64,000 nt of DNA, taken from the NCBI RefSeq assembly GCF_044142105.1, contig NZ_JBGTYM010000001.1, forward strand, positions 124,001 through 188,000. The letters are read 5' to 3'. Both the position numbers and the translations under genes were made by a program. Positions within the stretch are counted from its first letter, which is position 1, and every line of letters begins with the position of its first letter. A model generated the notes under the pieces. It worked only from the letters and a program-made list of their open reading frames with translations. It was not told the DNA's origin and made no database searches. Positions 23,154 to 32,600 of the stretch are shown one piece after another. The stretch is from Pseudogemmobacter sp044142105 (GTDB lineage Bacteria > Pseudomonadota > Alphaproteobacteria > Rhodobacterales > Rhodobacteraceae).

Positions 23154-24374
23154 ATGGCTCCTACACCCAAGTCTGCTCATATGGCGACTCGCCTGGTCCG
23201 GCCCGCGCGGGATCTTGCCCATCGCATCGGCAAGATCGCGCGCAGGGCAGGCCGGACCGAGGCGCGGGCCGCGGCGCTGGAACAGGCGGCATTGCCGCTT
23301 TCGGCGCGGCTGCATGTGCCGGTTCTGGCCGAAGCGCCGGAAGTGTCGATCTGGCGCGACATGGCCGGTGCCTATGCGGCGCAGGCCGCGCGGGGCGACT
23401 GGGCGGCGCTTCTGGGCGCGCTGGTCGCGGCCGATCAGTCGCGTTCGGCCGCGCCGGGCGGACGGCGCCTTGCGACGCTGGCTGCGGAAGGGGCAAGGGC
23501 GGCTTTGACGCAGGCCATCGCGGCGCGGGACATGGCGGGGGCCGAGGCAGAGCTTGCCCGGCTGGAACAGATGGCAGCGGCGCAGGGCGATGGCTATGGC
23601 GCGGCGCTGATCGTCGCACAGGCGCATCTTGAGCTTGGGCTTGCCCGCCGCTCGGTCGCGGCCGAAGGCGGGCCGGGCCATGTACCCTGGCAGGGCTATC
23701 TGAGCCATGTCGCGATGGCAGAGGCGGTGTTGGACCCGTTCGATCCGATTGCCGAAAACTCGCCGCTGCTGGCCGCCACGCGCTATCAGCTTCTGCGCGG
23801 GCTTGAAGATGGCGAGAGGCTGTGCCGCGACTGGTATGAGGATTGGTCCGATCTGGATCCGACCTGTCCCGAGCCGCATGCCGCCCATGGCCCGCATCTT
23901 CTGCCGATGTGGTATGGCAGCCTGGAGGGGTTCGATGCCGAGGCGCGCGCGGCGGCGCGGCGGACCGAGGATGTGGCGGGCGGTGCGGCCTATGCCGTGC
24001 TGAACATGGCGGCGGCCGAGGTGCTGGGCGAGTTGCCCCCGGGGGCCGATCACGGCCTCTATCTGAGCGGGCTGCTGGATTATTTCCACGCCACCGGCTG
24101 CCAGTATCGCGCCAATATCGCGGCCGGGGCCATGGCGGCGCTGGGCCGCACGCTGACCGAGGAGGCGCCGGGATCGCTGCGCCAGCGCATGGTGATGGAG
24201 GTTTTGGCCGATCACCTGACCGACAATCTGCGCGAGTTCCACCTGCCGGCCTGGAAAGGTGGCACTGACCTGATCCATTGGGCGCTGGGCGAGATCTTCA
24301 GCCAGGCCCTGGCACGGGGCGACCTGATCCATCTGGGGTCGGAAGGGATCGAGGCGCGGCCCGTGGAGACCTGA
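23154..24374 (+). CDS. Conserved hypothetical protein, alanine-rich and helical
   Basis: 406 residues that I do not recognise. The sequence is rich in Ala, Glu and Arg and looks all-helical; the stretch WAALLGALVAADQSRSAAPGGRRLATLAAEGARAALTQAIAARDMAGAEAELARLEQM resembles TPR-like helical repeats but no consensus is clear. The second half has aromatic-rich blocks (LCRDWYEDWSDLDPTCPE, HLLPMWYG). There is no signal peptide or membrane helix. The start is ATG 23154 or 23181; neither has a good ribosome site. It is divergent from the transglycosylase and lies 90 bases before gatB. Confidence 0.65.
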   Translation: MAPTPKSAHMATRLVRPARDLAHRIGKIARRAGRTEARAAALEQAALPLSARLHVPVLAEAPEVSIWRDMAGAYAAQAARGDWAALLGALVAADQSRSAAPGGRRLATLAAEGARAALTQAIAARDMAGAEAELARLEQMAAAQGDGYGAALIVAQAHLELGLARRSVAAEGGPGHVPWQGYLSHVAMAEAVLDPFDPIAENSPLLAATRYQLLRGLEDGERLCRDWYEDWSDLDPTCPEPHAAHGPHLLPMWYGSLEGFDAEARAAARRTEDVAGGAAYAVLNMAAAEVLGELPPGADHGLYLSGLLDYFHATGCQYRANIAAGAMAALGRTLTEEAPGSLRQRMVMEVLADHLTDNLREFHLPAWKGGTDLIHWALGEIFSQALARGDLIHLGSEGIEARPVET

Positions 24375-24464
24375 GCCGGGACGACGGAACCGCCCCCCTC
24401 TTGCCCCGCGCCGCCATGCGGCCTAAACGCAGGGGATCATCGCCCGAGTGCCGCAAGGGGTGCC

Positions 24465-26066
24465 ATGCTCGATCTGTCCTATACGCTGCCGAAGCCCAAG
24501 GTCATTGCCGGGGCCAAATCCGATTGGGAACTGGTGATCGGGATGGAAATCCATGCCCAGGTCGCGTCGAACGCCAAGCTGTTCTCGGGCGCTTCGACAA
24601 GTTTCGGGGCTGAGCCGAACACCAATGTCGCCTTCGTTGATGCCGCCATGCCGGGCATGCTGCCGGTGATCAACGAGTTCTGCGTCGAGCAGGCCGTGCG
24701 CACCGGGCTGGGGCTGAAAGCCGCGATCAACCTGGTCTCGGCCTTTGACCGCAAGAATTATTTCTACCCTGACCTGCCGCAGGGCTATCAGATTTCGCAG
24801 CTCTATCACCCGATCGTGGGCGAAGGCGAAGTGATCGTGGAAATGGCGCCCGGCGTCGCGCGCCGCGTGCGGATCGAGCGCATCCATCTGGAACAGGATG
24901 CCGGCAAGTCGATTCATGACATCGACCCCAACCTGTCCTTCGTCGATTTCAACCGCACCGGCGTGGCGCTGATGGAAATCGTCTCGCGCCCCGATCTGCG
25001 CGGGCCGGAAGAGGCGGCGGCCTATGTGGCCAAGCTGCGCCAGATCCTGCGCTATCTCGGCACTTGCGACGGCAATATGCAGAATGGCAACCTGCGGGCC
25101 GACGTGAACGTCTCGGTCTGCAAGCCCGGCGCCTATGAGCGCTATCAGGAGACGCAGGATTTCAGCCATCTCGGCACGCGCTGCGAGATCAAGAACATGA
25201 ACTCGATGCGCTTCATCCAGGCGGCGATCGACTATGAGGCGCGGCGCCAGATCGCCATTCTGGAAGATGGCGGGGCGATCGTGCAGGAGACGCGGCTCTA
25301 CGACCCGGACAAGAACGAGACGCGGTCGATGCGGTCGAAGGAAGAGGCGCATGATTACCGCTACTTCCCCGATCCCGATCTGCTGCCGCTGGAGATCGAG
25401 CAGGAGTGGGTCGACCATATCGCCGCGACCATGCCGGAACTGCCCGATGCCAAGAAGGCGCGCTTCATGGCCACCTTCGGGCTGACGGATTACGACGCCT
25501 CGGTCCTGACGGCGGAACTGGATTCGGCCGCCTTCTTCGAGGACGCAGTTAGTCAGGCCCACGGCAAACTCGAAAACAAGCCCATAGTTATTGGGGTTTC
25601 CGTCTCAGGCACTGAAAAGATTGAGACCGTTTCCGCAATCTTGGCTCGCGCTGCACAGCTCTCGGCCAACTGGGTAATCAATGAGTTATTCGGACGCCTC
25701 AAGAAAGAAGGCCTTGAAATAGTGCAAAGCCCACTGACGAGCGCTCAACTCGCTGGAATAGTGGATCTAATCGTTTCGGAAGTCATTTCGGGTAAGATCG
25801 CCAAGGATCTGTTCGAGATCCTGTGGACCGAGGGCGGCGATCCGGCAGAGATCGTCGAAGCGCGCGGGATGAAACAGGTCACCGACACGGGCGCCATCGA
25901 GGCGGCGGTGGATGAGATCATCGCGGCGAACCCGGCCCAGGTCGAAAAGGCCAAGGCCAATCCGAAGCTGGCGGGCTGGTTCGTCGGCCAGGTGATGAAG
26001 GCGACGGGCGGCAAGGCGGCCCCGGCGGCCGTCAATGATCTGGTGATGAAGAAGCTCGGCCTTTAA
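24465..26066 (+). CDS. gatB: Aspartyl/glutamyl-tRNA amidotransferase subunit B
   Basis: Subunit of GatCAB, which converts misacylated Glu-tRNA(Gln) and Asp-tRNA(Asn) to the correct amides. It binds the tRNA and holds the kinase site. WELVIGMEIHAQV, FDRKNYFYPDLPQGYQISQ, DFNRTGVALMEIVSRPDL and RCEIKNMNSMRFIQ are family blocks; the C-terminal YqeY-like tail ends KLAGWFVGQVMKATGGKA. At 533 residues it is about 30 longer than usual. The extra length falls in residues 361-400 or so, inside a stretch (25545-25800) with about 50% GC and rare codons (ATA, TTA, CTA, GTA, AGT), while flanks are near 65%. GatA and GatC are not in the window. Confidence 0.96.
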   Translation: MLDLSYTLPKPKVIAGAKSDWELVIGMEIHAQVASNAKLFSGASTSFGAEPNTNVAFVDAAMPGMLPVINEFCVEQAVRTGLGLKAAINLVSAFDRKNYFYPDLPQGYQISQLYHPIVGEGEVIVEMAPGVARRVRIERIHLEQDAGKSIHDIDPNLSFVDFNRTGVALMEIVSRPDLRGPEEAAAYVAKLRQILRYLGTCDGNMQNGNLRADVNVSVCKPGAYERYQETQDFSHLGTRCEIKNMNSMRFIQAAIDYEARRQIAILEDGGAIVQETRLYDPDKNETRSMRSKEEAHDYRYFPDPDLLPLEIEQEWVDHIAATMPELPDAKKARFMATFGLTDYDASVLTAELDSAAFFEDAVSQAHGKLENKPIVIGVSVSGTEKIETVSAILARAAQLSANWVINELFGRLKKEGLEIVQSPLTSAQLAGIVDLIVSEVISGKIAKDLFEILWTEGGDPAEIVEARGMKQVTDTGAIEAAVDEIIAANPAQVEKAKANPKLAGWFVGQVMKATGGKAAPAAVNDLVMKKLGL

Positions 26067-26086
26067 GGCACCCCGGTCTCGGGCGT

Positions 26087-26103
26087 CGGGGGCTTTGCCC
26101 CCG
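26087..26103. terminator. GC hairpin after gatB
   Basis: Perfect 7-bp stem CGGGGGC-TTT-GCCCCCG, 20 bases after the gatB stop and just ahead of composite element B. Confidence 0.6.
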
Positions 26104-26110
26104 GCTTCGC

Positions 26111-26141
26111 CTCCGCCCGGGGCGTTTTGCCAAGATGAGGG
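26111..26141 (+). repeat. Composite intergenic element B
   Basis: Core GCCCGGGGCGTTTTGCCAAG followed by ATGAGGG, next to the hairpin at 26087-26103. Read on the minus strand it begins 10 bases after the stop of the HDAC-like gene. Confidence 0.6.
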
Positions 26142-26150
26142 CGGTGGCGG

Positions 26151-27275
26151 TCAGACGCCGTCGAAGGGGAAGGTCTTGGGCTTGCGGTTTTGCGCCGACA
26201 GGCGCGCGCGCTGGAAGGCCACGAAATCCTCGGCGGGCTGGCCGGCTTCGATCAGGGTCTGAAACGGGTCGATGACCTTGGTGCGCTGCCCAGCCAGGGT
26301 CTCGATCACGGCGAGGCCGCAGAAGGGGACCTGGGCCTCGGAATAGCCGCCTTCATGAACCGCGACGAGACGACCCTGGGCATGGGTCGCTGCCACCTCC
26401 ATCAACATGCGCGTCATCTCGCGATAGGTTCCGGCATGGGCCTGCATCCGGGCCAGCGGGTCCATGGCATTGGCATCGAGACCGCAGGCGATGATGATGA
26501 TCTCGGGCCGGAAGTCGTGCAGCGCGGGCAGGACCAGCAGCTCCATCGCATCCAGATAGGCGCGGTGGCCACCGCCGGGCAGAAGGGGCACGTTGAGATT
26601 GAAGCCCAGCCCCGCACCTTTGCCCAGGGCATCGGCGGCGCCGGTGTCACTCGGGTAGCAGCGTTCCTGATGCAGCGAGATGGTCAGAGTGTCGGCGCGG
26701 TCATAGTAGATCGCTTCGGTGCCGTTGCCGTGATGGACATCCCAGTCGATGATCGCGGCGCGCAGCGGGCCCGCCTCGGCGCGAAGCGCCTCGAGCGCGA
26801 CGGGAATATTGGCCAGAAGACAAAAGCCCATGCCGCGATCGGGCAGGCAGTGATGACCCGGCGGACGCGACAGGGCATAGGCATTGTCGACGCGGCGGTG
26901 CCAGGTGTCGGAGAGCGCGGCTTTGGCAAGGCCCGCCGATAGCGCCGCGATCTCGTATCCGCCATGCGAGAAGGTGGCCTCCTCGCCCATGTCGCCGCCG
27001 CGCTGGTCGGACAGGGCCTTGAATCGGTCCAGATAGGCCGCGGGGTGGATGCTTTCCAGATCGGCGCGGGTCGCGGCGGGCGCGCTGCGCGGGGCCAGAT
27101 GGTCAAGCAGGCCAGAGACCTCGACCAGATTGCGCAGGCGTCGCTTGGTTTCGGGGCTTTCGGCATAGCCGCCCGAGGCCAGCGGTTGCAGCCAGGGCTG
27201 AAGCGGCAGGTAAAGCACATGCTCGCCGCCCGAATGCCACATGCAGCGCTCGTCATGGTAAAAGCCGGTCGGCAT
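26151..27275 (-). CDS. Histone deacetylase-like amidohydrolase (class II / acetylpolyamine amidohydrolase type)
   Basis: 374-residue zinc-dependent deacetylase fold. The active site is visible: RPPGHHCLPDRGMGFCLLANIPVA gives the tandem His, DWDVHHGNGT the Asp and His zinc ligands, and CGLDANAMDPLARM the last Asp, with HEGGYS at the end. Bacterial members remove acetyl groups from polyamines or other small amides; the true substrate is unknown here. The start ATG 27273-27275 has AAGGGGG upstream. A decarboxylase and a carbamoylputrescine amidase elsewhere in the window make a polyamine role attractive but unproven. Confidence 0.9.
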   Translation of the reverse strand: MPTGFYHDERCMWHSGGEHVLYLPLQPWLQPLASGGYAESPETKRRLRNLVEVSGLLDHLAPRSAPAATRADLESIHPAAYLDRFKALSDQRGGDMGEEATFSHGGYEIAALSAGLAKAALSDTWHRRVDNAYALSRPPGHHCLPDRGMGFCLLANIPVALEALRAEAGPLRAAIIDWDVHHGNGTEAIYYDRADTLTISLHQERCYPSDTGAADALGKGAGLGFNLNVPLLPGGGHRAYLDAMELLVLPALHDFRPEIIIIACGLDANAMDPLARMQAHAGTYREMTRMLMEVAATHAQGRLVAVHEGGYSEAQVPFCGLAVIETLAGQRTKVIDPFQTLIEAGQPAEDFVAFQRARLSAQNRKPKTFPFDGV

Positions 27276-27450
27276 GGTTCCCCCTTCGCTTGTCGCAGAA
27301 TCTTGCCCGGCGATCCTGCGCCGGAAGCGCGGTGAGGGGAAAGGGGGCTTGGCAAGGCACCGCCGGTCGAGGCCGGTCGGTCACGCTTTGTCCATTTGCG
27401 CCTGTTGCGCGAATCCCGTTATGGTGCCGCCCGGATCGGTGGAGACCCAG

Positions 27451-27858
27451 ATGCAGCGATATGAATTCAAGGTCATCCCGGCGCCGCGCCGGGGCGAGAA
27501 GGCGCGGGGGGCCAAGACCACCGAGGAGCGGTTCGCTCTGGCGCTGACCACGCTGATGAACCAGATGGGGGCCGAGGGCTGGGACTATGTCCGGGCCGAT
27601 GTGCTGCCTTGCGACGAGCGGGCGGGCCTGACCGGCGGGGTGAAGACCAGTTTCCAGAACATGCTGGTGTTCCGCCGGGTGCTGGGAACCGAGGCTGCGA
27701 TGCCCAGCGTGATGGCCGAAAGCGTGCCTTTCGTGCGCAGCGTGATCGAGCCGGAGGCGGCGCCCGCGGTGCCGCCCCTGCGGCTGGGCGCGGCAGAACA
27801 GCCCGCCGGGCTGGCGCCGCCGGTCGGGCCGGTCAAGCCGGAACTGGCGGCCGAGTGA
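27451..27858 (+). CDS. DUF4177-type protein of unknown function
   Basis: 135 residues. The N-terminal half MQRYEFKVIPAPRRGEK...TLMNQMGAEGWDYVRADVLPC has the DUF4177 pattern (YE.KV.....G......LN..G.EGW). The second half is Pro/Ala-rich and probably disordered. The start ATG 27451 has GGAG six bases upstream. The stop TGA is followed without gap by the TCA that is the stop of the opposite-strand aminotransferase: TGATCA ends both genes. Confidence 0.8.
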   Translation: MQRYEFKVIPAPRRGEKARGAKTTEERFALALTTLMNQMGAEGWDYVRADVLPCDERAGLTGGVKTSFQNMLVFRRVLGTEAAMPSVMAESVPFVRSVIEPEAAPAVPPLRLGAAEQPAGLAPPVGPVKPELAAE

Positions 27859-28962
27859 TCAGCCTGCCGCGGCCCTGAGGGCCTGCGGCAGCACCTCTTC
27901 CACCACATCGAGCGCGGCCTCCGGCCCGGTCGAGATGCGGATACAACGGTCGAGCGGGGCCACGCCGGGCATGCGGATGAACAGGCCGCGGTCCTGGCAT
28001 TCGGCCAGGACGCGGCGGGCGAAACTGCCGTCGCGGCCGCAATCGACGCTGACGAAATTGGTGGCCGAGGGCAGGGCCTCGAGGCCATTCGTCCGGGCGA
28101 TGGCGGCGATGCGGTCGCGTGCGCGGATGACCCGGGCCTTCACATGGGCAAGCCAGTCCTGATCCGCCAGCGCCGCCAGGGCACCGATCTGCCCGATGCG
28201 GCCAAGGCCGAAATGGTCGCGCAGCTTGTCGAAAGCCTTGGCAAGCTCGGGGTTGGTCAGGGCATAGCCGATGCGGGCGCCGGCCATGCCATAGCCTTTC
28301 GAGAAGGTGCGGAAGCGGATGACCTGCGGGTGGTCGGGGGAAATCTGCGGCACGGCATCCGGCGGGGCGAGGTCGGAATAGGCCTCGTCCAGCACCAGCA
28401 GGCTGTGGTCGGGAAGGTTGGCGACCATATCCTCGATGACCCGGCCGGGGTGGTGGCTGCCCATCGGATTGTCGGGATTGGCCAGGTAGATCAGCCGCGC
28501 CTTGGTCTGGCGGGCGGCGTCGAGCAGGCTTTCCGGGTCTTCGTGATTGGCCTTGTAGGGCACGCGGGTCAGCGCGCCGCCGCAGCCCGCGACGTGGAAG
28601 TTGAAGGTCGGATAGGCGCCCAGGCTGGTGACGACGGCGGTGCCGGGGTCAAGCGTCAGGCGGCAGAGCGTGCCGAACAGCGTGTCGATCCCGCCGCCGA
28701 CGGTGATATGGGCCGGCGTGCAGCCGTGATGGGCGGCCAGCGCCGCTTTGAGATCATGGCTTTCGGGGTCGGCATATTGCCAGACCTGTGCCGCCGCCAG
28801 TTCCATGGCGGCGATTGCCTTGGGCGAGGGGCCGAACAGCGATTCATTGGCGCCAAGCCGGGCGCGGAAGGGGCGGCCTGACTGGCGTTCCAACGTCTCG
28901 GGGCCGGTGAAGGGCACGGTCGAGGGCAGGGCGGTGGCATGGGGGGTGAGAAAGCGCGTCAT
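27859..28962 (-). CDS. hisC: Histidinol-phosphate aminotransferase-like enzyme (class I/II PLP fold)
   Basis: 367-residue fold-type I aminotransferase. ARLGANESLFGPSPKAIAAM is the HisC-type N-terminal block, VGGGIDTLFGTLCR and SLGAYPTF frame the cofactor site, LANPDNPMGS and VLDEAYSDL bind the cofactor ring, and the Schiff-base Lys is in RTFSKGYGMAGARIGY. HisC-like enzymes away from his operons can act on other amino acids, so the exact substrate is open. The start ATG 28960-28962 lacks a clear ribosome site; ATG at 29022 is an alternative that adds 20 residues. Confidence 0.85.
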   Translation of the reverse strand: MTRFLTPHATALPSTVPFTGPETLERQSGRPFRARLGANESLFGPSPKAIAAMELAAAQVWQYADPESHDLKAALAAHHGCTPAHITVGGGIDTLFGTLCRLTLDPGTAVVTSLGAYPTFNFHVAGCGGALTRVPYKANHEDPESLLDAARQTKARLIYLANPDNPMGSHHPGRVIEDMVANLPDHSLLVLDEAYSDLAPPDAVPQISPDHPQVIRFRTFSKGYGMAGARIGYALTNPELAKAFDKLRDHFGLGRIGQIGALAALADQDWLAHVKARVIRARDRIAAIARTNGLEALPSATNFVSVDCGRDGSFARRVLAECQDRGLFIRMPGVAPLDRCIRISTGPEAALDVVEEVLPQALRAAAG

Positions 28963-29088
28963 GATGGGCAGAGTTACGGCCAGGGACGGGCCGGGCGCAA
29001 GGGGTGTCTCACGCAGGGACATTCGGGTGGGCAAGCAAGATCAATAGCTTGCGATCTGGAATTTACGATCTGTAAAGAAATTCCCGCC

Positions 29089-29193
29089 TCAGAAACCCTG
29101 GCGATAGCCGCCCCAGGGCGACAGGCCCGCGCAGGAGGCAAGCGGCAGGCCAAGGCAGAGGGCGATCAGCAGGGCGCGGCAGAGCCGGGGCAT
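29089..29193 (-). CDS. Very small lipoprotein (34 residues)
   Basis: Read directly from the bases: ATG at 29191-29193, then MPRLCRALLIALCLGLPLA with lipobox LASC (Cys21) and a 14-residue mature peptide ending in YRQGF before TGA. It starts seven bases after the stop of the DUF1992 gene with GGATAG upstream, so the two are likely co-transcribed. Proteins this small with only a lipobox are hard to prove; I know no function. Confidence 0.5.
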   Translation of the reverse strand: MPRLCRALLIALCLGLPLASCAGLSPWGGYRQGF

Positions 29194-29199
29194 GGTGGA

Positions 29200-29529
29200 C
29201 TATCCGAGAAACTTGCGGCGGGATTCTTCGGCGATAGCCTGCCGCATCTCGATCTGGGCGAGCCTGGCCATGGCCTCTTTCCGCGCGGCCGCGTCGGTCA
29301 GGGTGGCAAGATGGGCGCGCTGCGCGGCGGCCTGTTTCTTGAGGGTGATCTCTTCGGGCAGGACGCCCGCCTGCGCCATGATACGGAAGCCGACCGCATC
29401 GCCCGCAGAGACGAAAGCATCGCCGGGGCGGTCGGGCAGGGGTTTGCCTTCGCCTTCAAGGCCCTGGAGCTGACCCTTGAGGCGGGCTTTCTGAATCTGG
29501 CGTTCGGCGAGGCGGGAGAGCCAGGACAT
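29200..29529 (-). CDS. DUF1992 (DnaJC28-like conserved domain) protein
   Basis: 109 residues matching DUF1992: LAERQIQKARLKGQLQGLEGEGKPLPDRPGDAFVSAGDAVGFRIMAQAG corresponds to the family pattern AE.KI.EA...G.FD.L.G.GKPL. The same domain is found in eukaryotic DNAJC28, but there is no J domain here. The C-terminal half is a charged helix. The role is unknown. A small lipoprotein gene follows in the same direction, and a composite intergenic element lies upstream. Confidence 0.85.
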   Translation of the reverse strand: MSWLSRLAERQIQKARLKGQLQGLEGEGKPLPDRPGDAFVSAGDAVGFRIMAQAGVLPEEITLKKQAAAQRAHLATLTDAAARKEAMARLAQIEMRQAIAEESRRKFLG

Positions 29530-29579
29530 CTGCTTGCCCCTTTCGGACAGAAGATGCGCCTCGGTCCGCGGAAGGGCAA

Positions 29580-29636
29580 GGGGGGCGCTTCCCCCCGCTG
29601 CGCGCGCCCCGGCATATTTTCGTCCAGATGAAGCGG
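29580..29636 (+). repeat. Composite intergenic element C
   Basis: Hairpin GGGGGG-CGCTT-CCCCCC (29580-29596), then core CCCCGGCATATTTTCGTCC followed by AGATGAAGCGGGC. Read on the minus strand it follows the valS stop by about 50 bases and precedes the DUF1992 gene. Confidence 0.6.
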
Positions 29637-29685
29637 GCAGGGCGCGTCTGGCCGCGCGTCCTGCCCTGCGGATCAGGTCGCCGCC

Positions 29686-32600
29686 TCAGGCGAGGTCGGC
29701 GAGGCGCTTGAGGGCGGCTTCGATCTTGGCCGCCTCGTCCTCGCGGGCTTCAAGGTTGGACTGGGCCTCCATCACCACATCTTCCGGCGCGGATTTGGCG
29801 AAGTTGGGGTTGTTGAGACGCCCCTTCAGCCCGCCGATTTCCTTGGCGAGCTTGTCGCGCGCCTTTTGCAGGCGGGCCTTTTCCTCGGCCACGTCGATCA
29901 GGCCCTGAAGGGGAATGGCAAAGCTTGCGCCCTCGACCGTCAGCGCGATGGCGCCTTTCGGGGCGGCGCCTTCGCTGAAACTGTCGATGCGGGCGAGGCG
30001 GCGGATCAGCGCCTCGTTCCTCTCCCAAGCCGCGCGGGCGGCTTCGGGAAGGTCGATGGCGATCAGGTCGATCTTGAGGCCGACCGGAACATGAACCTGG
30101 GCGCGGGCCGAGCGGATCTCGTCGATCAGCGCGGTGACGAAGCCCATTTCGGATTGCGCCGCCGGATCGATCAGGTCGAGGCCGTAGGTGGGCCAGTCGG
30201 CATGGACGAGGAGCGAGGCGCGGGCGCCGGTCGTGCCCCACAGCTCTTCGGTGATGAAGGGCATGAACGGGTGCAGCAGGATCATCGACTGGTCGAGGAC
30301 CCAGGCCATGGTCGCCCGGGTTTCGGCGGCGTCTTCGCCATCGAACAGGGGCTTGGCGAATTCGACATACCAGTCGCAGACCTTGCCCCAGACGAATTTG
30401 TACAGCGCATCCGCCGCCTGGTCGAAGCGGAAATCCTGCATCGCCGCGTTGACCTCGGCCAGGGCGCGGGCGGTTTCGCCGATGATCCAGCGGTTCGCCG
30501 TGGCCTTGGGCTGCGGCGGGGCGGATTGGGTGGCGTGGCCGTCCCACACGCCGTTCATCTCGGCAAAGCGGCAGGCGTTCCACAGCTTGGTGCCGAAATT
30601 GCGGTAGCCGGCGATGCGAGCTGTGTCGAGTTTCAAGACGCCGCCCAGCGTCGCCATGGCGGCATTGGCGAAACGCAGCGCATCGGCGCCGTATTCGTCG
30701 ATGATCTCCAAGGGGTCGATGACGTTGCCGAGCGACTTCGACATCTTCTTGCCCTTGGCGTCGCGGACAAGGCCATGCAGGTAGACGGTGTGGAAGGGGA
30801 TGTCACCCACCACGGCCAGCTGCATCATCATCATCCGGGCGACCCAGAAGAACAGGATGTCCTGCCCGGTGACGAGGACCGAGGTCGGGAAGTATTTCTG
30901 CAGCGCCTCGGTCTGGTCGGGCCAGCCCAGCGTACCGATGGGCCAGAGGCCGGAGGAGAACCAGGTGTCGAGGACGTCGGGGTCGCGGCGAAGTTCGACC
31001 AGAACGTGCGGCGTGTCACCCGATGCGTCGAGTTTCAGTTTAAGTGACTTCGCGACGCCGCCATCGGTTTCTTCTTCGAGTTCTGCATAACGAAACTCTG
31101 TATTTGCGCCGTAATAGAGACGTGCTGCTGCCTCTGCATCCTCCCGACTTGCGCCGACGAAGGCCTTCCCATTCGCAATACGATCACAAAACCAATCAAC
31201 TTGGCCTCGTTGCATCTTCACGTCCGCGGCAAAACCCTCGATGGTCTCGGCATCGTAATTCGGCCCATACCAGACCGGGATCTGGTGCCCCCACCACAGC
31301 TGGCGGCTGATGCACCAGGGCTCGATATTCTCCAGCCAGTGGTAATAGGTCTTCTCGCCGCTTGCCGGGATGATCTTGGTCTTGCCGGTGCGAACGGCCT
31401 CCAGCGCCGGTTCGACGATCTTGGCAGTGTCAACGAACCATTGGTCGGTCAGCATCGGCTCGATGACCACTTTCGAGCGGTCGCCGAAGGGCTGCATGAT
31501 CGGCTTCGACTCGACGTAAGGCACCAGTTCCAGGTGTTCCGAGCCGGTTTCCTTGTCGATGGTCTTTTTCAGCGTGGTGACGGCCAGCCCCTCGGCGGTG
31601 ATCTGTTCGACCACACGTTTGCGCGCCTCGTATCGGTCCAGCCCACGCAGGTCTTCGGGCACGAGGTTCAGGGCGTCGACCTCGGATTCCGTCAGCGAGA
31701 CGGGCTGTTCGGCGATGCCGGGGAGCGCGTAGCCCTTGGCGATCAGCCAGGCGCGCGAGGCGGCCTGGGCTACGGCGGCGGCCTCGGCATAGGGGGCGCC
31801 GTCGGCGCGCATCTGGGCGCGGGTGTCCATCAGCCGGTAACAGGGGATGCCTGCGCGCTTGGCGACGGCATAGTCGTTGAAGTCATGCGCGCCGGTGATC
31901 TTGACCGCGCCCGAGCCGAAATTGGGATCGGGATATTCGTCGGTGATGATCGGGATCAAGCGGCGGTGCTCGCGCGGGCCGACCGGGATTTCGCAAAGTT
32001 TCCCGACGATTGGCGCGTAGCGTTCATCCGACGGGTGAACCGCGACCGCGCCGTCGCCCAGCATGGTTTCGGGGCGGGTGGTGGCGATGGAGATGTAATC
32101 GCGCGTCTCGCGCAGGGTGACATTGCCCTCGGCGTCCCGCTCGACATATTCGTAGGTCTGGCCGCCCGCGAGCGGGTATTTGAAATGCCACATATGGCCG
32201 GGAACCTCGGTGTTCTCGACCTCGAGATCCGAGATGGCGGTTTCGAAATGGGGGTCCCAGTTGACCAGCCGCTTGCCGCGATAGATCAGGCCCTTGTTGT
32301 ACATGTCCACGAAGACCTTGATGACGGCATCGTGGAAATTGCCCTCTTCGCCCGCGGGCGCGCCGGGGGCGCCGGACATGGTGAAGGCCTCGCGCGACCA
32401 GTCGGCAGAGGCGCCCAGGCGCTGCAACTGGCCGATGATCGTGCCGCGCGACTTGACCTTCTGCTGCCAGACGCGGGCGAGGAATTTCTCGCGCCCCATC
32501 TCGCGGCGCGCGGGTTCCTGCGACAGGGCCATCTCGCGTTCGGTCACCATCTGGGTCGCGATGCCGGCATGGTCGGTGCCGGGTTGCCAGAGCGTGTCGT

